DNA from: JBKPHS01 sp046729975
GTDB taxonomy: Bacteria; Actinomycetota; Thermoleophilia; Solirubrobacterales; Thermoleophilaceae
DNA: 30,514 bases
Assembly: GCA_046729975.1 (NCBI GenBank)
Contig: JBKPHS010000012.1
Location: forward strand, 1-30,514
Direction: 5' to 3'
Shown here: one piece after another, positions 20,468-28,298 of the stretch
How the letters are laid out: each line of letters begins with the position of its first letter
Numbering within the stretch: position 1 is the first letter of the stretch
Notes under the pieces: model-generated
Database searches by the model: none
The model's input: the letters and a program-made list of their open reading frames with translations, nothing else
What the model was told of the DNA's origin: nothing
Program-made: the position numbers and the translations under genes

Positions 20468-21739
20468 ATGCTCGCGACCTTCGTCAACTCGTTCCGGATC
20501 CCCGACATCCGAAAGAAGCTGGCCTTCACCGCCGGCATGCTCGCTCTCTACCGCGTCGGGGCCTACATCCCGGCGCCCGGAATCAACACCGAGGCGGTCA
20601 AGGAGATCTCCGAGAGCGTCACGGGCTCGAACGTGCTCGGCTTCCTGAACCTGTTCTCGGGCGGGAGCCTTCAGCGCTTCGCGATCTTCGCGCTCGGGAT
20701 CATGCCCTACATCACGGCGTCGATCATCCTGCAGCTCCTCACAGTGGTGCTGCCGTCGCTCGAGAAGCTGCGCAAGGAAGGCGAGGTCGGCCAGCAGAAG
20801 ATCACGCAGTACACCCGCTACCTGACGGTGGGCCTGTCCTTCGCGCAGTCGATCGGCTACGTCTTCCTGTTCCGCTCCTTCGGCAACACGGCCAACACGT
20901 CGGTAGTTGACAGCTTCAACTTCTCGACCGTCTTCGTGATCGTGATGACCCTCACGGCCGGCTGCGTCCTACTGATGTGGTTCGGCGAGCTGATCACTCA
21001 GCGCGGCATCGGCAACGGCATCTCGCTGATGATCTTCGCGAGCATCGCCGCCGGCATCCCGAACGGCATCTCCGCCTGGTGGACCAATCCCGACCAGGTG
21101 TTCAAGGTCATGATGCCGTTCCTCGCGCTGGCGATCATCGCCGGCATCGTCTTCATGCAGGAGGGCCAGCGCCGCATACCCGTGCAGTACGCGAAGCGCG
21201 TCGTCGGGCGGCGGATGGCCGGCGGCGGCTCCACCTACCTGCCGCTGCGCGTGAACATGGCCGGCGTGATCCCGGTGATCTTCGCGGCCTCGCTGATGGC
21301 CTTCCCGCCGACCGTCGGCGAGCTCAGCCAGGCGAACTGGGCGCGCGACTTCTCGACGTTCTTCAGCCCGAACGGCTGGGCCTACCTGGTCGGCGAGTCG
21401 TTCCTGATCATCGTGTTCACCTACTTCTACACGGCGGTCACGTTCAATCCCGTCGAGCAGGCGGACAACCTCAAGAAATACGGAGGCTTCATCCCGGGCG
21501 TGAGACCCGGCCGGCCGACGGCCGAGTACCTCGATCGCATCCTGGCCCGGCTCACCTTCCCCGGGGCGCTCTACCTGGCCGCCGTCGCGGCCCTGCCGAC
21601 CATTCTCATCAACCAGACGAGCGCCAACTTCTTCTTCGGCGGCACCTCGATCCTGATCGTGGTGGGCGTCGCGCTGGACACCATGAAGCAGCTAGAGGCG
21701 CAGTTGATGATGCGCAACTACGAGGGCTTCCTCAAATAG
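20468..21739 (+). CDS. secY: preprotein translocase subunit SecY
   Basis: 423 residues, about ten transmembrane helices. SecY forms the protein-conducting channel with SecE and SecG. Visible features: N-terminal amphipathic helix, YRVGAYIPAPGIN before the plug, FALGIMPYITASIILQLLTV, the TQRGIGNGISLMIFASI segment, the cytoplasmic SecA/ribosome-binding loop KKYGGFIPGVRPGRPTAEYL, and the end MMRNYEGFLK. Normal length. It is normally followed by adk; here a four-gene island intervenes, preceded by a degenerate heptad array just past the stop. Confidence 0.98.
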   Translation: MLATFVNSFRIPDIRKKLAFTAGMLALYRVGAYIPAPGINTEAVKEISESVTGSNVLGFLNLFSGGSLQRFAIFALGIMPYITASIILQLLTVVLPSLEKLRKEGEVGQQKITQYTRYLTVGLSFAQSIGYVFLFRSFGNTANTSVVDSFNFSTVFVIVMTLTAGCVLLMWFGELITQRGIGNGISLMIFASIAAGIPNGISAWWTNPDQVFKVMMPFLALAIIAGIVFMQEGQRRIPVQYAKRVVGRRMAGGGSTYLPLRVNMAGVIPVIFAASLMAFPPTVGELSQANWARDFSTFFSPNGWAYLVGESFLIIVFTYFYTAVTFNPVEQADNLKKYGGFIPGVRPGRPTAEYLDRILARLTFPGALYLAAVAALPTILINQTSANFFFGGTSILIVVGVALDTMKQLEAQLMMRNYEGFLK

Positions 21740-21746
21740 GAAGCCC

Positions 21747-21795
21747 AGTCTCTAGTCCTTAGTCTCTAGTCCCTAGCGACTAGCGACCAGCCGCT
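21747..21795. repeat. degenerate heptad array after secY
   Basis: Seven consecutive 7-base units beginning with AG: AGTCTCT, AGTCCTT, AGTCTCT, AGTCCCT, AGCGACT, AGCGACC, AGCCGCT. It starts 7 bases after the secY stop and runs into the last codons of the minus-strand regulator (stop at 21773). The unit is close to a rotated form of the TCCCCAG arrays in rplV, rpsQ and rpsE. Confidence 0.8.
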
Positions 21796-23029
21796 CAGTC
21801 CGCTGCTGAAATACGAGCGCGCGCGCCGTATCGAGCGCCGTCGCTATCGCGCCAAGCACGATCGCGTCCTGGCCGAGCAGGCCGTCCACGATCGGTGCCC
21901 CGAGTGGGCTGAGCTCGTTCAGGCGCCGCTCGAGGCCGGGGCGAAGCAGATCGATGTTGCTGCCAACCCCGCCGCCCAGAACGACGAACTCCGGGTCGAG
22001 GATTGCGGCGACGGTGCCGACCACGAGCGCCAGCCGCTCGGCCTCGCCCTCCACCGCCGCTAGCGCCGTCTCGTCGCCGGCCCTCGCCGCGGCGAAGATC
22101 CTCTTGGCAGAGAGCTGGCCGCGCATCCCGAGGGTCCTGGCCGTACGGACCACGGCGTCGGCCGAAGCTGCCTCCTCGAGGATGCCGCGAAGCCGCGCAG
22201 TCGCCTCGTCCGTCCGCAGCGCGTCGTCGCCCGGCAGCGGCAGGTAGGCGACCTCGCCCGCGCTTCCGTGCGCCCCGCGGTAGAGCTCGCCATCGATGAT
22301 GATGCCCATGCCGATGCCCGTGCCGACCGAGACGTACACGAACGTGTCGGCATCCCTGCCCGTTCCGTAGGAGCGCTCGCCGAGGGCTGCCAGATTGGCG
22401 TCGTTCTCGAGGGCCAGGCTCGGCGGAAGCGCCTCACGGAGGGCGTTCATCAGGCCCGGCCGGCTCCACCCCGGCAGGTTCGGCGCATGCCGCAGGCGAC
22501 CACTCTCGGGGTCGAAGACCCCTGGCCCGCCGACGACCGTATGGACGACGTGCTTCCAGGTGAGGCCGGCTTCGACGACCACGCGCTGGGCGAGCTCGGC
22601 GACTGCTCGCACGAGCGCGGTAGCGCTGCGGGCGCGGTTGCGGTCGTCACCACGCGCGACAATCGCCCCCGAGAGGTCGGCGGCCGCGATCCGGAGCCAG
22701 GCTCGCCCGATGTCGATCCCGACCACGTAGCCGGCCGTCGGATCGGCCTCGTAGAGCACAGCGGTCCGGCCGCGGGGTGGGGCCGCCTCGCCCGCCGCGC
22801 GCACGAGCCCGGCGCGTTCGAGGCTGCCGAGGGCTTGGGAGACGGTCGGCTTCGACAGCCGGGTGTCGCGCGCCAGCTGCGCGCGGGACTTCGGGCCGTT
22901 GCGGCGCAGGTCGTCGAGCAGTGCCCGCTCGTTGATGGCGCGCAGCAGGCTCGGGGTTCCCGGCTGAGGCTCGGCTGACGGCGGTGGTGGAAGGCGCACG
23001 GGATCGCTTGGTCGCCTTGACTTCGGCAT
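21773..23029 (-). CDS. ROK-family transcriptional regulator
   Basis: 418 residues from the ATG at 23029; the open frame continues upstream but through the divergent kinase gene. Residues about 28-80 form a winged helix-turn-helix (SRAQLARDTRLSKPTVSQAL). Residues 100-418 form a ROK domain: GIDIGRAWLRIAAADL, ENDANLAALGERSYG, GTGIGMGIIIDGELYRGAHG and VLGGGVGSN. The ROK zinc site (GH plus CxCGxxGCxE) is absent. It is probably a repressor of the divergent kinase-SIS-binding protein genes, with a sugar or sugar phosphate as ligand. The last codons lie in a heptad repeat, so its C-terminus may vary. Confidence 0.92.
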   Translation of the reverse strand: MPKSRRPSDPVRLPPPPSAEPQPGTPSLLRAINERALLDDLRRNGPKSRAQLARDTRLSKPTVSQALGSLERAGLVRAAGEAAPPRGRTAVLYEADPTAGYVVGIDIGRAWLRIAAADLSGAIVARGDDRNRARSATALVRAVAELAQRVVVEAGLTWKHVVHTVVGGPGVFDPESGRLRHAPNLPGWSRPGLMNALREALPPSLALENDANLAALGERSYGTGRDADTFVYVSVGTGIGMGIIIDGELYRGAHGSAGEVAYLPLPGDDALRTDEATARLRGILEEAASADAVVRTARTLGMRGQLSAKRIFAAARAGDETALAAVEGEAERLALVVGTVAAILDPEFVVLGGGVGSNIDLLRPGLERRLNELSPLGAPIVDGLLGQDAIVLGAIATALDTARALVFQQRTERLVASR

Positions 23030-23053
23030 AGTTAGGAAACTATCCTGCCAATT
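23017..23053 (+). promoter_or_regulatory. divergent operator and leaderless promoter of the sugar island
   Basis: A perfect dyad ATAGTT-AGGA-AACTAT (23028-23043) fills most of the 24-bp gap between the two start codons. On the plus strand TTGACT (23017-23022), 18 bp, TATCCT (23041-23046) predicts a start at about 23054, the A of the kinase ATG, hence a leaderless mRNA; no Shine-Dalgarno exists. The dyad lies between and partly over the promoter boxes and over the regulator's start codon, fitting autorepression. TAGTTT on the minus strand, 7 bases before the regulator ATG, is a possible opposing -10. Confidence 0.6.
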
Positions 23054-23989
23054 ATGCCCGACAGGACGGACTTCGTGCTGGGAATGGACTTCGGCGGCAC
23101 GAAAATCGCCCTGGGAACTGCAACTGTCGACGGCGAGATCGTCGAGGCGGAGCGGCTGGACACGGACCCCCAACGGGGTGCCACTCAGGCGGTGGAGCGA
23201 GCGCTAGTGGCCGCGCGTGCCCTGATCGGGCGAACGGGCGAGAGGCTTGGAGGCGACTGCCTTGCTGTGGGCGCCGTGAGCCCGGGCATCGTGCGCGAGG
23301 ATCGCGTGCTGCTCGCGCCGAACGTCCCCGGCTGGGAGAGCCTGTCGCTTCCCGCGCTCCTGGCGGACGGCCTCGGCATCGATGGGACTAGCTTGGGCCA
23401 CGACGTCAAGGCCGCGGCGGTTGCCGAGGCGCGCTGGGGCAGCCTGCGAGGGGCCGACCCGGCCGTGCTCCTCAGCCTCGGGACGGGCGTGGCCGCCGGC
23501 GTGATCGTCGGGCAGGAGGTGCTGAGCGGCGCCCATGGGGCCGCCGGGGAGATCGGATACAGCCTGCGCGGACCGGGCGACGAATCCGGCGTAGCGGACG
23601 GTCGCGCCCCGCTCGAGGAGCACGTCGGGGGGCGGGCGATCGGCGAGCGCGGCAGCAGGCTGCTCGGCGAGCAGCTGACCGCCGCGGATGTCTTCGCGCA
23701 GGCGGATCCCCGCGCGCGGGCACTGATCGACGAGACGCTCGCGGAGCTGTCAGCCCACGTCGCCAACCTCGCGATTCTCCTCGACCCAGCCCGGATCGCA
23801 GTCGGTGGAGGGCTCATGAGCAAGGGCGATGTCATTCTGCCGGCGCTCGAGCGCACGCTGCGGCGGGCGGTCCCGTTTCCGCCGGAGCTCGTGGCGGCGC
23901 GCTTCCCCCACGACGGCGCCCTCCGCGGAGCGGTCGCTCTGGCTCTGGACGCTGCTGCCGCCCCTCTGGCGACCGAGGCCGCGGGATGA
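23054..23989 (+). CDS. ROK-family sugar kinase
   Basis: 311 residues, glucokinase or N-acetylhexosamine-kinase type; exact substrate not readable. ATP-binding motif LGMDFGGTKIALG (residues 9-21), presumed catalytic Asp 117 in LGHDVKAAA (usually NDxxAA; Asn is His here), second phosphate motif SLGTGVAAGVIVG (141-153), GAHGAAGEIGY (159-169). The usual zinc motif CxCGxxGCxE is missing and the His of GEIGH is Tyr. No Shine-Dalgarno; the promoter suggests a leaderless mRNA. Its TGA overlaps the SIS gene start by four bases (ATGA), so the two are co-translated. Confidence 0.9.
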   Translation: MPDRTDFVLGMDFGGTKIALGTATVDGEIVEAERLDTDPQRGATQAVERALVAARALIGRTGERLGGDCLAVGAVSPGIVREDRVLLAPNVPGWESLSLPALLADGLGIDGTSLGHDVKAAAVAEARWGSLRGADPAVLLSLGTGVAAGVIVGQEVLSGAHGAAGEIGYSLRGPGDESGVADGRAPLEEHVGGRAIGERGSRLLGEQLTAADVFAQADPRARALIDETLAELSAHVANLAILLDPARIAVGGGLMSKGDVILPALERTLRRAVPFPPELVAARFPHDGALRGAVALALDAAAAPLATEAAG

Positions 23990-25011
23990 ACGGCGGGACT
24001 CTGATGCTCGCGGAGATGTCGGAGCAGGTACGGGTGCTCGGGCGCCTCGCGGAACGCTACGACGCCGACGTCCAGCGGGTCCGCGCGGTAGTTCCAGAGC
24101 CGCTCGCAGGCGTCGCGTTCCTGGCCCGTGGCTCGTCGGATCACGCCGCGGTGTTCGGCCGCTACCTGGCTGAGCTGGCGGCGCAGCGCCCTGCGGGGTT
24201 GGTGGCTCCGAGCCTGCACACGCTCTACCGGGCGAGGAGCGACTACTCCGGATATCTGGTCGTCGCGGTGAGCCAGTCGGGCGCCACGCCGGAGATAGTC
24301 GCCGTCTGCAAGCTCCTGCGCGCCGCCGGGGCCCGCACCGTCGGCATTGTCAACGAGCCACAGGGTCCGCTTGCGGAGGCCGTCGACGTGGTGCTGTCCG
24401 TCGACGCTGGTCCCGAGCTGGCCGTGCCCGCGACCAAGACGGCGACCGGCCAGATGCTCGCGGTCGCGGCTGTCGCGGGCGCGCTCGGCCCTGTGCGGTT
24501 CAGCGGCGAGCAGCTCGACGCGCTTCCAGGGAAGGTCGCCGGCGTGCTCGAGGACACCGCGCCGGCGCTGGCGCTCGCGCGGCGCTGGGTGGAGGCGGAT
24601 CGAGTCTTTGTCGTGGCGCGTGGCCTGCTATACGCCGCCGCCCTGGAGGCGGCGCTGAAGATCAAGGAGGTCACGGGAATCCTCGCCGAGGGCATCTCCG
24701 CCGCCGATTTTCGCCACGGCCCGATCGGGGCGGTCGGCTCCGATGTGCCGGTGCTGGCGTTCGACGGGGGCGGTGCCGCATCCGACGACGTCCGCGAGCT
24801 GGTGCGGCTCGTCCGCGCCCGCCACGCGCCCGTGGCGCTGTGCGCCGCCCTGCCGGCCGCCGACCTGCCGCTTCCGGAGGGGGTGCCGGAGCCGCTGGCC
24901 GCGATTCCCGCGGTCGTCCGCGGCCAGCAGGTCGCCCTGACGCTCGCGGACCTTCGCGGACTCGATCCGGACGCTCCGGCGGGCCTGTCGAAGGTGACTG
25001 CCACCAACTGA
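23986..25011 (+). CDS. SIS-domain phosphosugar protein (GlmS isomerase/deaminase-like)
   Basis: 341 residues, two SIS domains and no glutaminase domain. First SIS: FLARGSSDHAAVFGRYLAEL and VAVSQSGATPEIVAVCKLL, then AVPATKTATGQML. Second SIS: LEAALKIKEVTGILAEG and ADFRHGPIGAVG. The C-terminal KVTATN resembles the GlmS ending. Likely an amino-sugar phosphate deaminase or isomerase acting on the product of the upstream kinase, but a regulator or different aldose-ketose isomerase cannot be excluded. The four-base overlap with the kinase supports a shared pathway. Confidence 0.85.
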   Translation: MNGGTLMLAEMSEQVRVLGRLAERYDADVQRVRAVVPEPLAGVAFLARGSSDHAAVFGRYLAELAAQRPAGLVAPSLHTLYRARSDYSGYLVVAVSQSGATPEIVAVCKLLRAAGARTVGIVNEPQGPLAEAVDVVLSVDAGPELAVPATKTATGQMLAVAAVAGALGPVRFSGEQLDALPGKVAGVLEDTAPALALARRWVEADRVFVVARGLLYAAALEAALKIKEVTGILAEGISAADFRHGPIGAVGSDVPVLAFDGGGAASDDVRELVRLVRARHAPVALCAALPAADLPLPEGVPEPLAAIPAVVRGQQVALTLADLRGLDPDAPAGLSKVTATN

Positions 25012-25060
25012 TGACGCGATTGAGGAGCTGGGAAGTCAACCAACGGAGGAGGAACAGACG

Positions 25061-26161
25061 ATGAGGGCCAGTCAGACGAAATTCGCTGTCGTGGCCGTCG
25101 TCGTGTGCGCCGCCCTGGGTCTTGCCGCCTGTGGCGACGACGACGACGGTGGCGGCGGCGGCAACGGCGGCGAGGCCAAGAAGGTGGCGCTGCTCCTGCC
25201 GGAGACGAAGACGACGCGCTACGAGCAGCACGATCACCCCGCGTTCGAGGCGAAGGTCAAGGAGATCTGTCCGGATTGCGAGGTCCTCTATTCGAACGCA
25301 AGCCAGGACGCCGCGAAGCAACAGACCCAGGCGGAGGCCGCGATCACGAACGGCGCCGACGTCCTCGTGCTGGACGCCGTCGATGCCGCCTCCGTGGGTC
25401 CCGTGGTCCAGCAGGCGAAGCGCGCGAAGGTGCCGGTGATCGCCTATGACCGGCTGATCTCCGACCAGGACATCGACTTCTACGTGTCGTTCGACAACGT
25501 GCGCCAGGGCAAGATCCAGGCGCAGACCGTGCTCGACAAGATCGGCCCTGCCGACGGCAAGTCGATCGTGATGATCAACGGCGCGCCCACGGACCCGAGC
25601 GCCGGCGATTACAAGGAGGGAGCGCACGCGGTCTTCGACAAGAGCGGTGTCAAGGTCGCCAAGGAGTACGACACGCCGGACTGGAGCCCCGACAAGGCCC
25701 AGCGCCAGATGGATCAGTCGATCACGGCGCTCGGCAAGGACGGCTTCGCAGCCGTGTACTCGGCCAACGACGGCATGGCCGGCGGTGCGATCGCGGCGAT
25801 GAAGGGCAACGGCGTGGACCCCAAGTCGGTCCCGGTGAGCGGCGGGGACGCCGAGGTGGCCGCTCTCCAGCGCATCCTCACCGGCGAGCAGTACATGACG
25901 ATCTACCTCACGATCAGGAAGCAGGCCGAGGTGTCGGCGCAGCTGGCGGTGGCCGCCGCCAGGGACGAGAAGCCGCCGGAGGGACTGCTCAACGCGAAGG
26001 TCGACAACGGCAAGAAGCAGGTGGACTCGGTCCTGTTGACGCCAGTGGCCGTGACGAAGGACAACATCAACGACACGGTCATCAAGGACGGCTTCTACAA
26101 GCCGGGCGACATCTGCACCGGCAGGTACAAGTCCGCCTGCGCGGAGGCCGGGATCCAGTGA
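25061..26161 (+). CDS. lipoprotein sugar-binding protein of an ABC importer
   Basis: 366 residues. Signal peptide with lipobox LAAC, lipidated Cys 24, followed by an Asp/Gly linker (CGDDDDGGGGGNGG). The mature part is a type I periplasmic-binding fold: KKVALLLPETKTTRYEQHDH, ADVLVLDAVDAASVGPVVQQ, VPVIAYDRLISDQDIDFYVS, VYSANDGMAGGAIAAMKGNG. This pattern resembles xylose/ribose-class binding proteins. Strong GGAGGAGG about eight bases upstream. No permease or ATPase gene follows, so the importer must be completed elsewhere. A GC-rich hairpin follows the stop. Confidence 0.9.
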   Translation: MRASQTKFAVVAVVVCAALGLAACGDDDDGGGGGNGGEAKKVALLLPETKTTRYEQHDHPAFEAKVKEICPDCEVLYSNASQDAAKQQTQAEAAITNGADVLVLDAVDAASVGPVVQQAKRAKVPVIAYDRLISDQDIDFYVSFDNVRQGKIQAQTVLDKIGPADGKSIVMINGAPTDPSAGDYKEGAHAVFDKSGVKVAKEYDTPDWSPDKAQRQMDQSITALGKDGFAAVYSANDGMAGGAIAAMKGNGVDPKSVPVSGGDAEVAALQRILTGEQYMTIYLTIRKQAEVSAQLAVAAARDEKPPEGLLNAKVDNGKKQVDSVLLTPVAVTKDNINDTVIKDGFYKPGDICTGRYKSACAEAGIQ

Positions 26162-26170
26162 CCTGAGTGG

Positions 26171-26198
26171 CCGGGGGCCCGCCTCCGCGAGCCCCCGG
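26171..26198 (+). terminator. probable terminator after the sugar-binding protein gene
   Basis: Arms CCGGGGGC (26171-26178) and GCCCCCGG (26191-26198), 12-base loop, no T-run. It starts 9 bases after the stop and would separate the island transcript from adk. TAGGCT at 26230-26235 is a candidate -10 for a separate adk promoter. Confidence 0.55.
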
Positions 26199-26246
26199 TC
26201 CGCTCCGCAGCGACGGAGGCGGCGCGCGATAGGCTGCGCCGTCTCC

Positions 26247-26921
26247 ATGAGCGAGCTCAACCTCATCCTGCTCGGCCCGCCGGGCGCCGGCAAGGGCACG
26301 CAGGCCGAGCGGCTGACGGCCGACTTCGACCTGCCCTATTACGCGACCGGCGACATCCTGCGCGCCGCTATCAGGGACGAGACGGAGCTCGGCAAGCAGG
26401 CGAAGGAGTACGTCGATCGCGGGGACCTCGTTCCCGACGAGCTGATCACCGAGGTGATCATGGAGGCGATCGACAGCCCTGAGGCGCGGGACGGGTTCCT
26501 CCTCGACGGCTTCCCGCGAACCGAGGAGCAGGCGGACGCTCTCGAGGAGGCGCTGGAGAGGCGAGGCCGCCGGCTGACCGCGGCGCTGCTGCTCGACGTG
26601 CGCGACGAGGAGGTGATCAAGCGGCTCTCCGGACGGCGCCTGTGCGTCAAGAACCAGCACCTCTACCACGTCGACAACGACCCGCCGAAGCGCGAAGGGG
26701 TGTGCGACCAGGACGGCTCGCGGCTGATCCAGCGCGATGACGACGCGCCGGAGACCGTCAAGCACCGCCTCGACGTCTACCACCGGCAGACGCAGCCGCT
26801 CGTGGAGCGCTACGAGAAGAATGGGCTCCTACGCCGCTTCGACGGAACCAGATCGCAGGGCGAGGTCAACGACCACATCCGCGCTACGCTGGCAACCCTG
26901 CGTCTGGAAGACGAGCTTTGA
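26247..26921 (+). CDS. adk: adenylate kinase, long-lid type
   Basis: 224 residues. It interconverts ATP+AMP and 2 ADP. P-loop GPPGAGKGTQ (10-19), AMP-site region YATGDILRAA and GFLLDGFPRTEEQ (83-95). The lid follows C-x2-[C]-x16-C-x2-D spacing as Cys133, Asn136, Cys153, Asp156: the second zinc ligand is Asn, so the usual four-ligand site is incomplete. HLYHVDNDPPKREG matches the lid. There is no clear Shine-Dalgarno; TAGGCT 11 bases before the ATG may be a -10 for a short-leader transcript. Its TGA overlaps the map TTG. Confidence 0.97.
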   Translation: MSELNLILLGPPGAGKGTQAERLTADFDLPYYATGDILRAAIRDETELGKQAKEYVDRGDLVPDELITEVIMEAIDSPEARDGFLLDGFPRTEEQADALEEALERRGRRLTAALLLDVRDEEVIKRLSGRRLCVKNQHLYHVDNDPPKREGVCDQDGSRLIQRDDDAPETVKHRLDVYHRQTQPLVERYEKNGLLRRFDGTRSQGEVNDHIRATLATLRLEDEL

Positions 26922-27715
26922 TCGTCAGGAAGTCCCCCGAGGAGATAGAGCGGATAGGGACGGCGGGAGCGATCCTGGTCCGCTGCCTGAACATGCTGCG
27001 CGGCAAGGCCAGGGCCGGCGTCACCACGGGCGAGCTCGATGCCGCCGCAGAGCGCTTCATCCGTTCGCAGCGAGCCGAGCCGGCCTTCAAGGGCTACCGC
27101 GGCTTTCCGGGCTCGATCTGCACCTCGCCGAACTCGATGGTGGTCCACGGCATTCCAGGGCCCTACCGCCTCGAGCGAGGCGACGTGCTCTCGCTCGACG
27201 TCGGCGTGATCCTCGACGGTTGGGTGGCGGATGCCGCGATCACCGTTCCGATCGGACCGGTCTCGCCGGTTGCGAGCCACCTGCTCGACACCACCCGGAC
27301 GGCTCTCTTCGACGCCGTCGAGCAGTGCCGTCCGGGCAACCGGCTCGGGGACGTCTCCCACGCCGTCCAGCAGCGCGTGGAGGGCGAGGGGCTCTCGATT
27401 GTCCGCTCGCTGGTCGGCCACGGGATCGGCCGGGACATGCACGAGGACCCGCAGATACCCAATTTCGGGGACCCCGGCACCGGACCAGAGCTGCTCGAGG
27501 GCATGGTCCTGGCCGTCGAGCCGATGGTCACGGCCGGCGGTCCCGGCATTCGCGTCGGCTCCGACGACTGGTCGGTCTTCTCGCAGGATGGCTCGCTGAC
27601 GGCCCATTTCGAGTTCACGGTCGCGATAACCGCGGAGGGCCCGCGGATCCTCACCCCCTGGCATCTCGAGGAGGCCGCCCGCGACCAGCCGGTGAGCGCT
27701 CACGGTGCTGCGTGA
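26918..27715 (+). CDS. map: methionine aminopeptidase type I
   Basis: 265 residues, TTG start overlapping adk by four bases (TTGA). It removes the N-terminal Met from new proteins. The five metal ligands are present: Asp94 and Asp105 (SLDVGVILDGWVADAAI), His168 (VGHGIGRDMHEDP), Glu201 (AVEPMVTAG), Glu232 (AHFEFTVAIT). The conserved His after Glu232 (FEHTV in most relatives) is Phe here. His76 (VVHGIP) is kept. There is no SH3-like N-terminal extension. No infA follows, unlike the common adk-map-infA-rpmJ order. Confidence 0.96.
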   Translation: MIVRKSPEEIERIGTAGAILVRCLNMLRGKARAGVTTGELDAAAERFIRSQRAEPAFKGYRGFPGSICTSPNSMVVHGIPGPYRLERGDVLSLDVGVILDGWVADAAITVPIGPVSPVASHLLDTTRTALFDAVEQCRPGNRLGDVSHAVQQRVEGEGLSIVRSLVGHGIGRDMHEDPQIPNFGDPGTGPELLEGMVLAVEPMVTAGGPGIRVGSDDWSVFSQDGSLTAHFEFTVAITAEGPRILTPWHLEEAARDQPVSAHGAA

Positions 27716-27716
27716 C

Positions 27717-27725
27717 TGCTACCCT
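27717..27725 (+). promoter_or_regulatory. candidate extended -10 for the rpmJ-rpsM block
   Basis: TGC-TACCCT, an extended -10 sequence just past the map stop; transcription would begin near 27732, leaving a leader of about 66 bases before rpmJ. No good -35 is seen. Weak evidence. Confidence 0.25.
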
Positions 27726-27797
27726 TACCGGTCGGCGCGGAGCCGTCTCCTGGGCCCTGCGCTGCCCCTCGTTTCAACCACCCGACCCCGCGGAGCG

Positions 27798-27911
27798 ATG
27801 AAGGTCCGAGCGTCAGTCAAGCCAATGTGCGAGAAGTGCAAGATCATCCGCCGTCACGGCGCCGTCCTCGTGATCTGTCAGAACCCGCGGCACAAGCAGC
27901 GGCAGGGGTAG
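27798..27911 (+). CDS. rpmJ: 50S ribosomal protein L36, zinc type
   Basis: 37 residues: MKVRASVKPMCEKCKIIRRH, then GAVLVICQNPRHKQRQG. The zinc ligands Cys-x2-Cys, Cys and His are all present, the zinc-binding form. It follows map after 82 bases, the place where infA often lies. GGAG is just before the ATG (spacing 2, short). rpsM begins 3 bases after its stop. Confidence 0.96.
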   Translation: MKVRASVKPMCEKCKIIRRHGAVLVICQNPRHKQRQG

Positions 27912-27914
27912 GGC

Positions 27915-28298
27915 TTGGCTCGGATCGCAGGAGTCAACATCCCGCTCAACAAGCGGGTCGAGGTCGGGCTCACCTACATCTACGGCATCGGCGAGTCGCA
28001 GGCGCGGGCGGCGCTTCAGAAGGCGGGCGTCGACCCTGACACCTACGTTAAGGACCTGACCGACGACGAGGTCGTGAAGCTGCGCGACGTCATCGACAAC
28101 GAGTTGACGGTCGAGGGCGACCTCCGGCGTGAGCGTTCCCAGAACGTGAAGCGGCTGATGGAGATCGGCGCCTACAGGGGCCTGCGCCACCGCCGCGGCC
28201 TGCCGGTCAACGGCCAGCGGACCAAGACCAACGGCCGTACCCGCAAGGGGCCGAAGCGCATGCAGGTCGCGGGCAAGAAGAAGGCGGTCAAGAAGTAG
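27915..28298 (+). CDS. rpsM: 30S ribosomal protein S13
   Basis: 127 residues, TTG start. S13 contacts tRNA and the 50S head bridge. Conserved: MARIAGVNIPLNKRVEVGLT, YIYGIGESQA, then IGAYRGLRHRRGLPVNGQRT and KTNGRTRKGP. Lys-rich C-terminus. Its TAG overlaps the rpsK GTG by one base. Confidence 0.97.
   Translation: MARIAGVNIPLNKRVEVGLTYIYGIGESQARAALQKAGVDPDTYVKDLTDDEVVKLRDVIDNELTVEGDLRRERSQNVKRLMEIGAYRGLRHRRGLPVNGQRTKTNGRTRKGPKRMQVAGKKKAVKK

Noticed and set aside
23030..23173. 48-residue N-terminal extension of the ROK regulator
   Set aside because: It would read through the divergent promoter and the start of the kinase gene; the ATG at 23029 gives a normal ROK regulator.
24671..26299. 542-residue minus-strand open frame across the SIS, binding-protein and adk genes
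   Set aside because: Antisense shadow; it crosses three well-supported genes and their intergenic hairpins.
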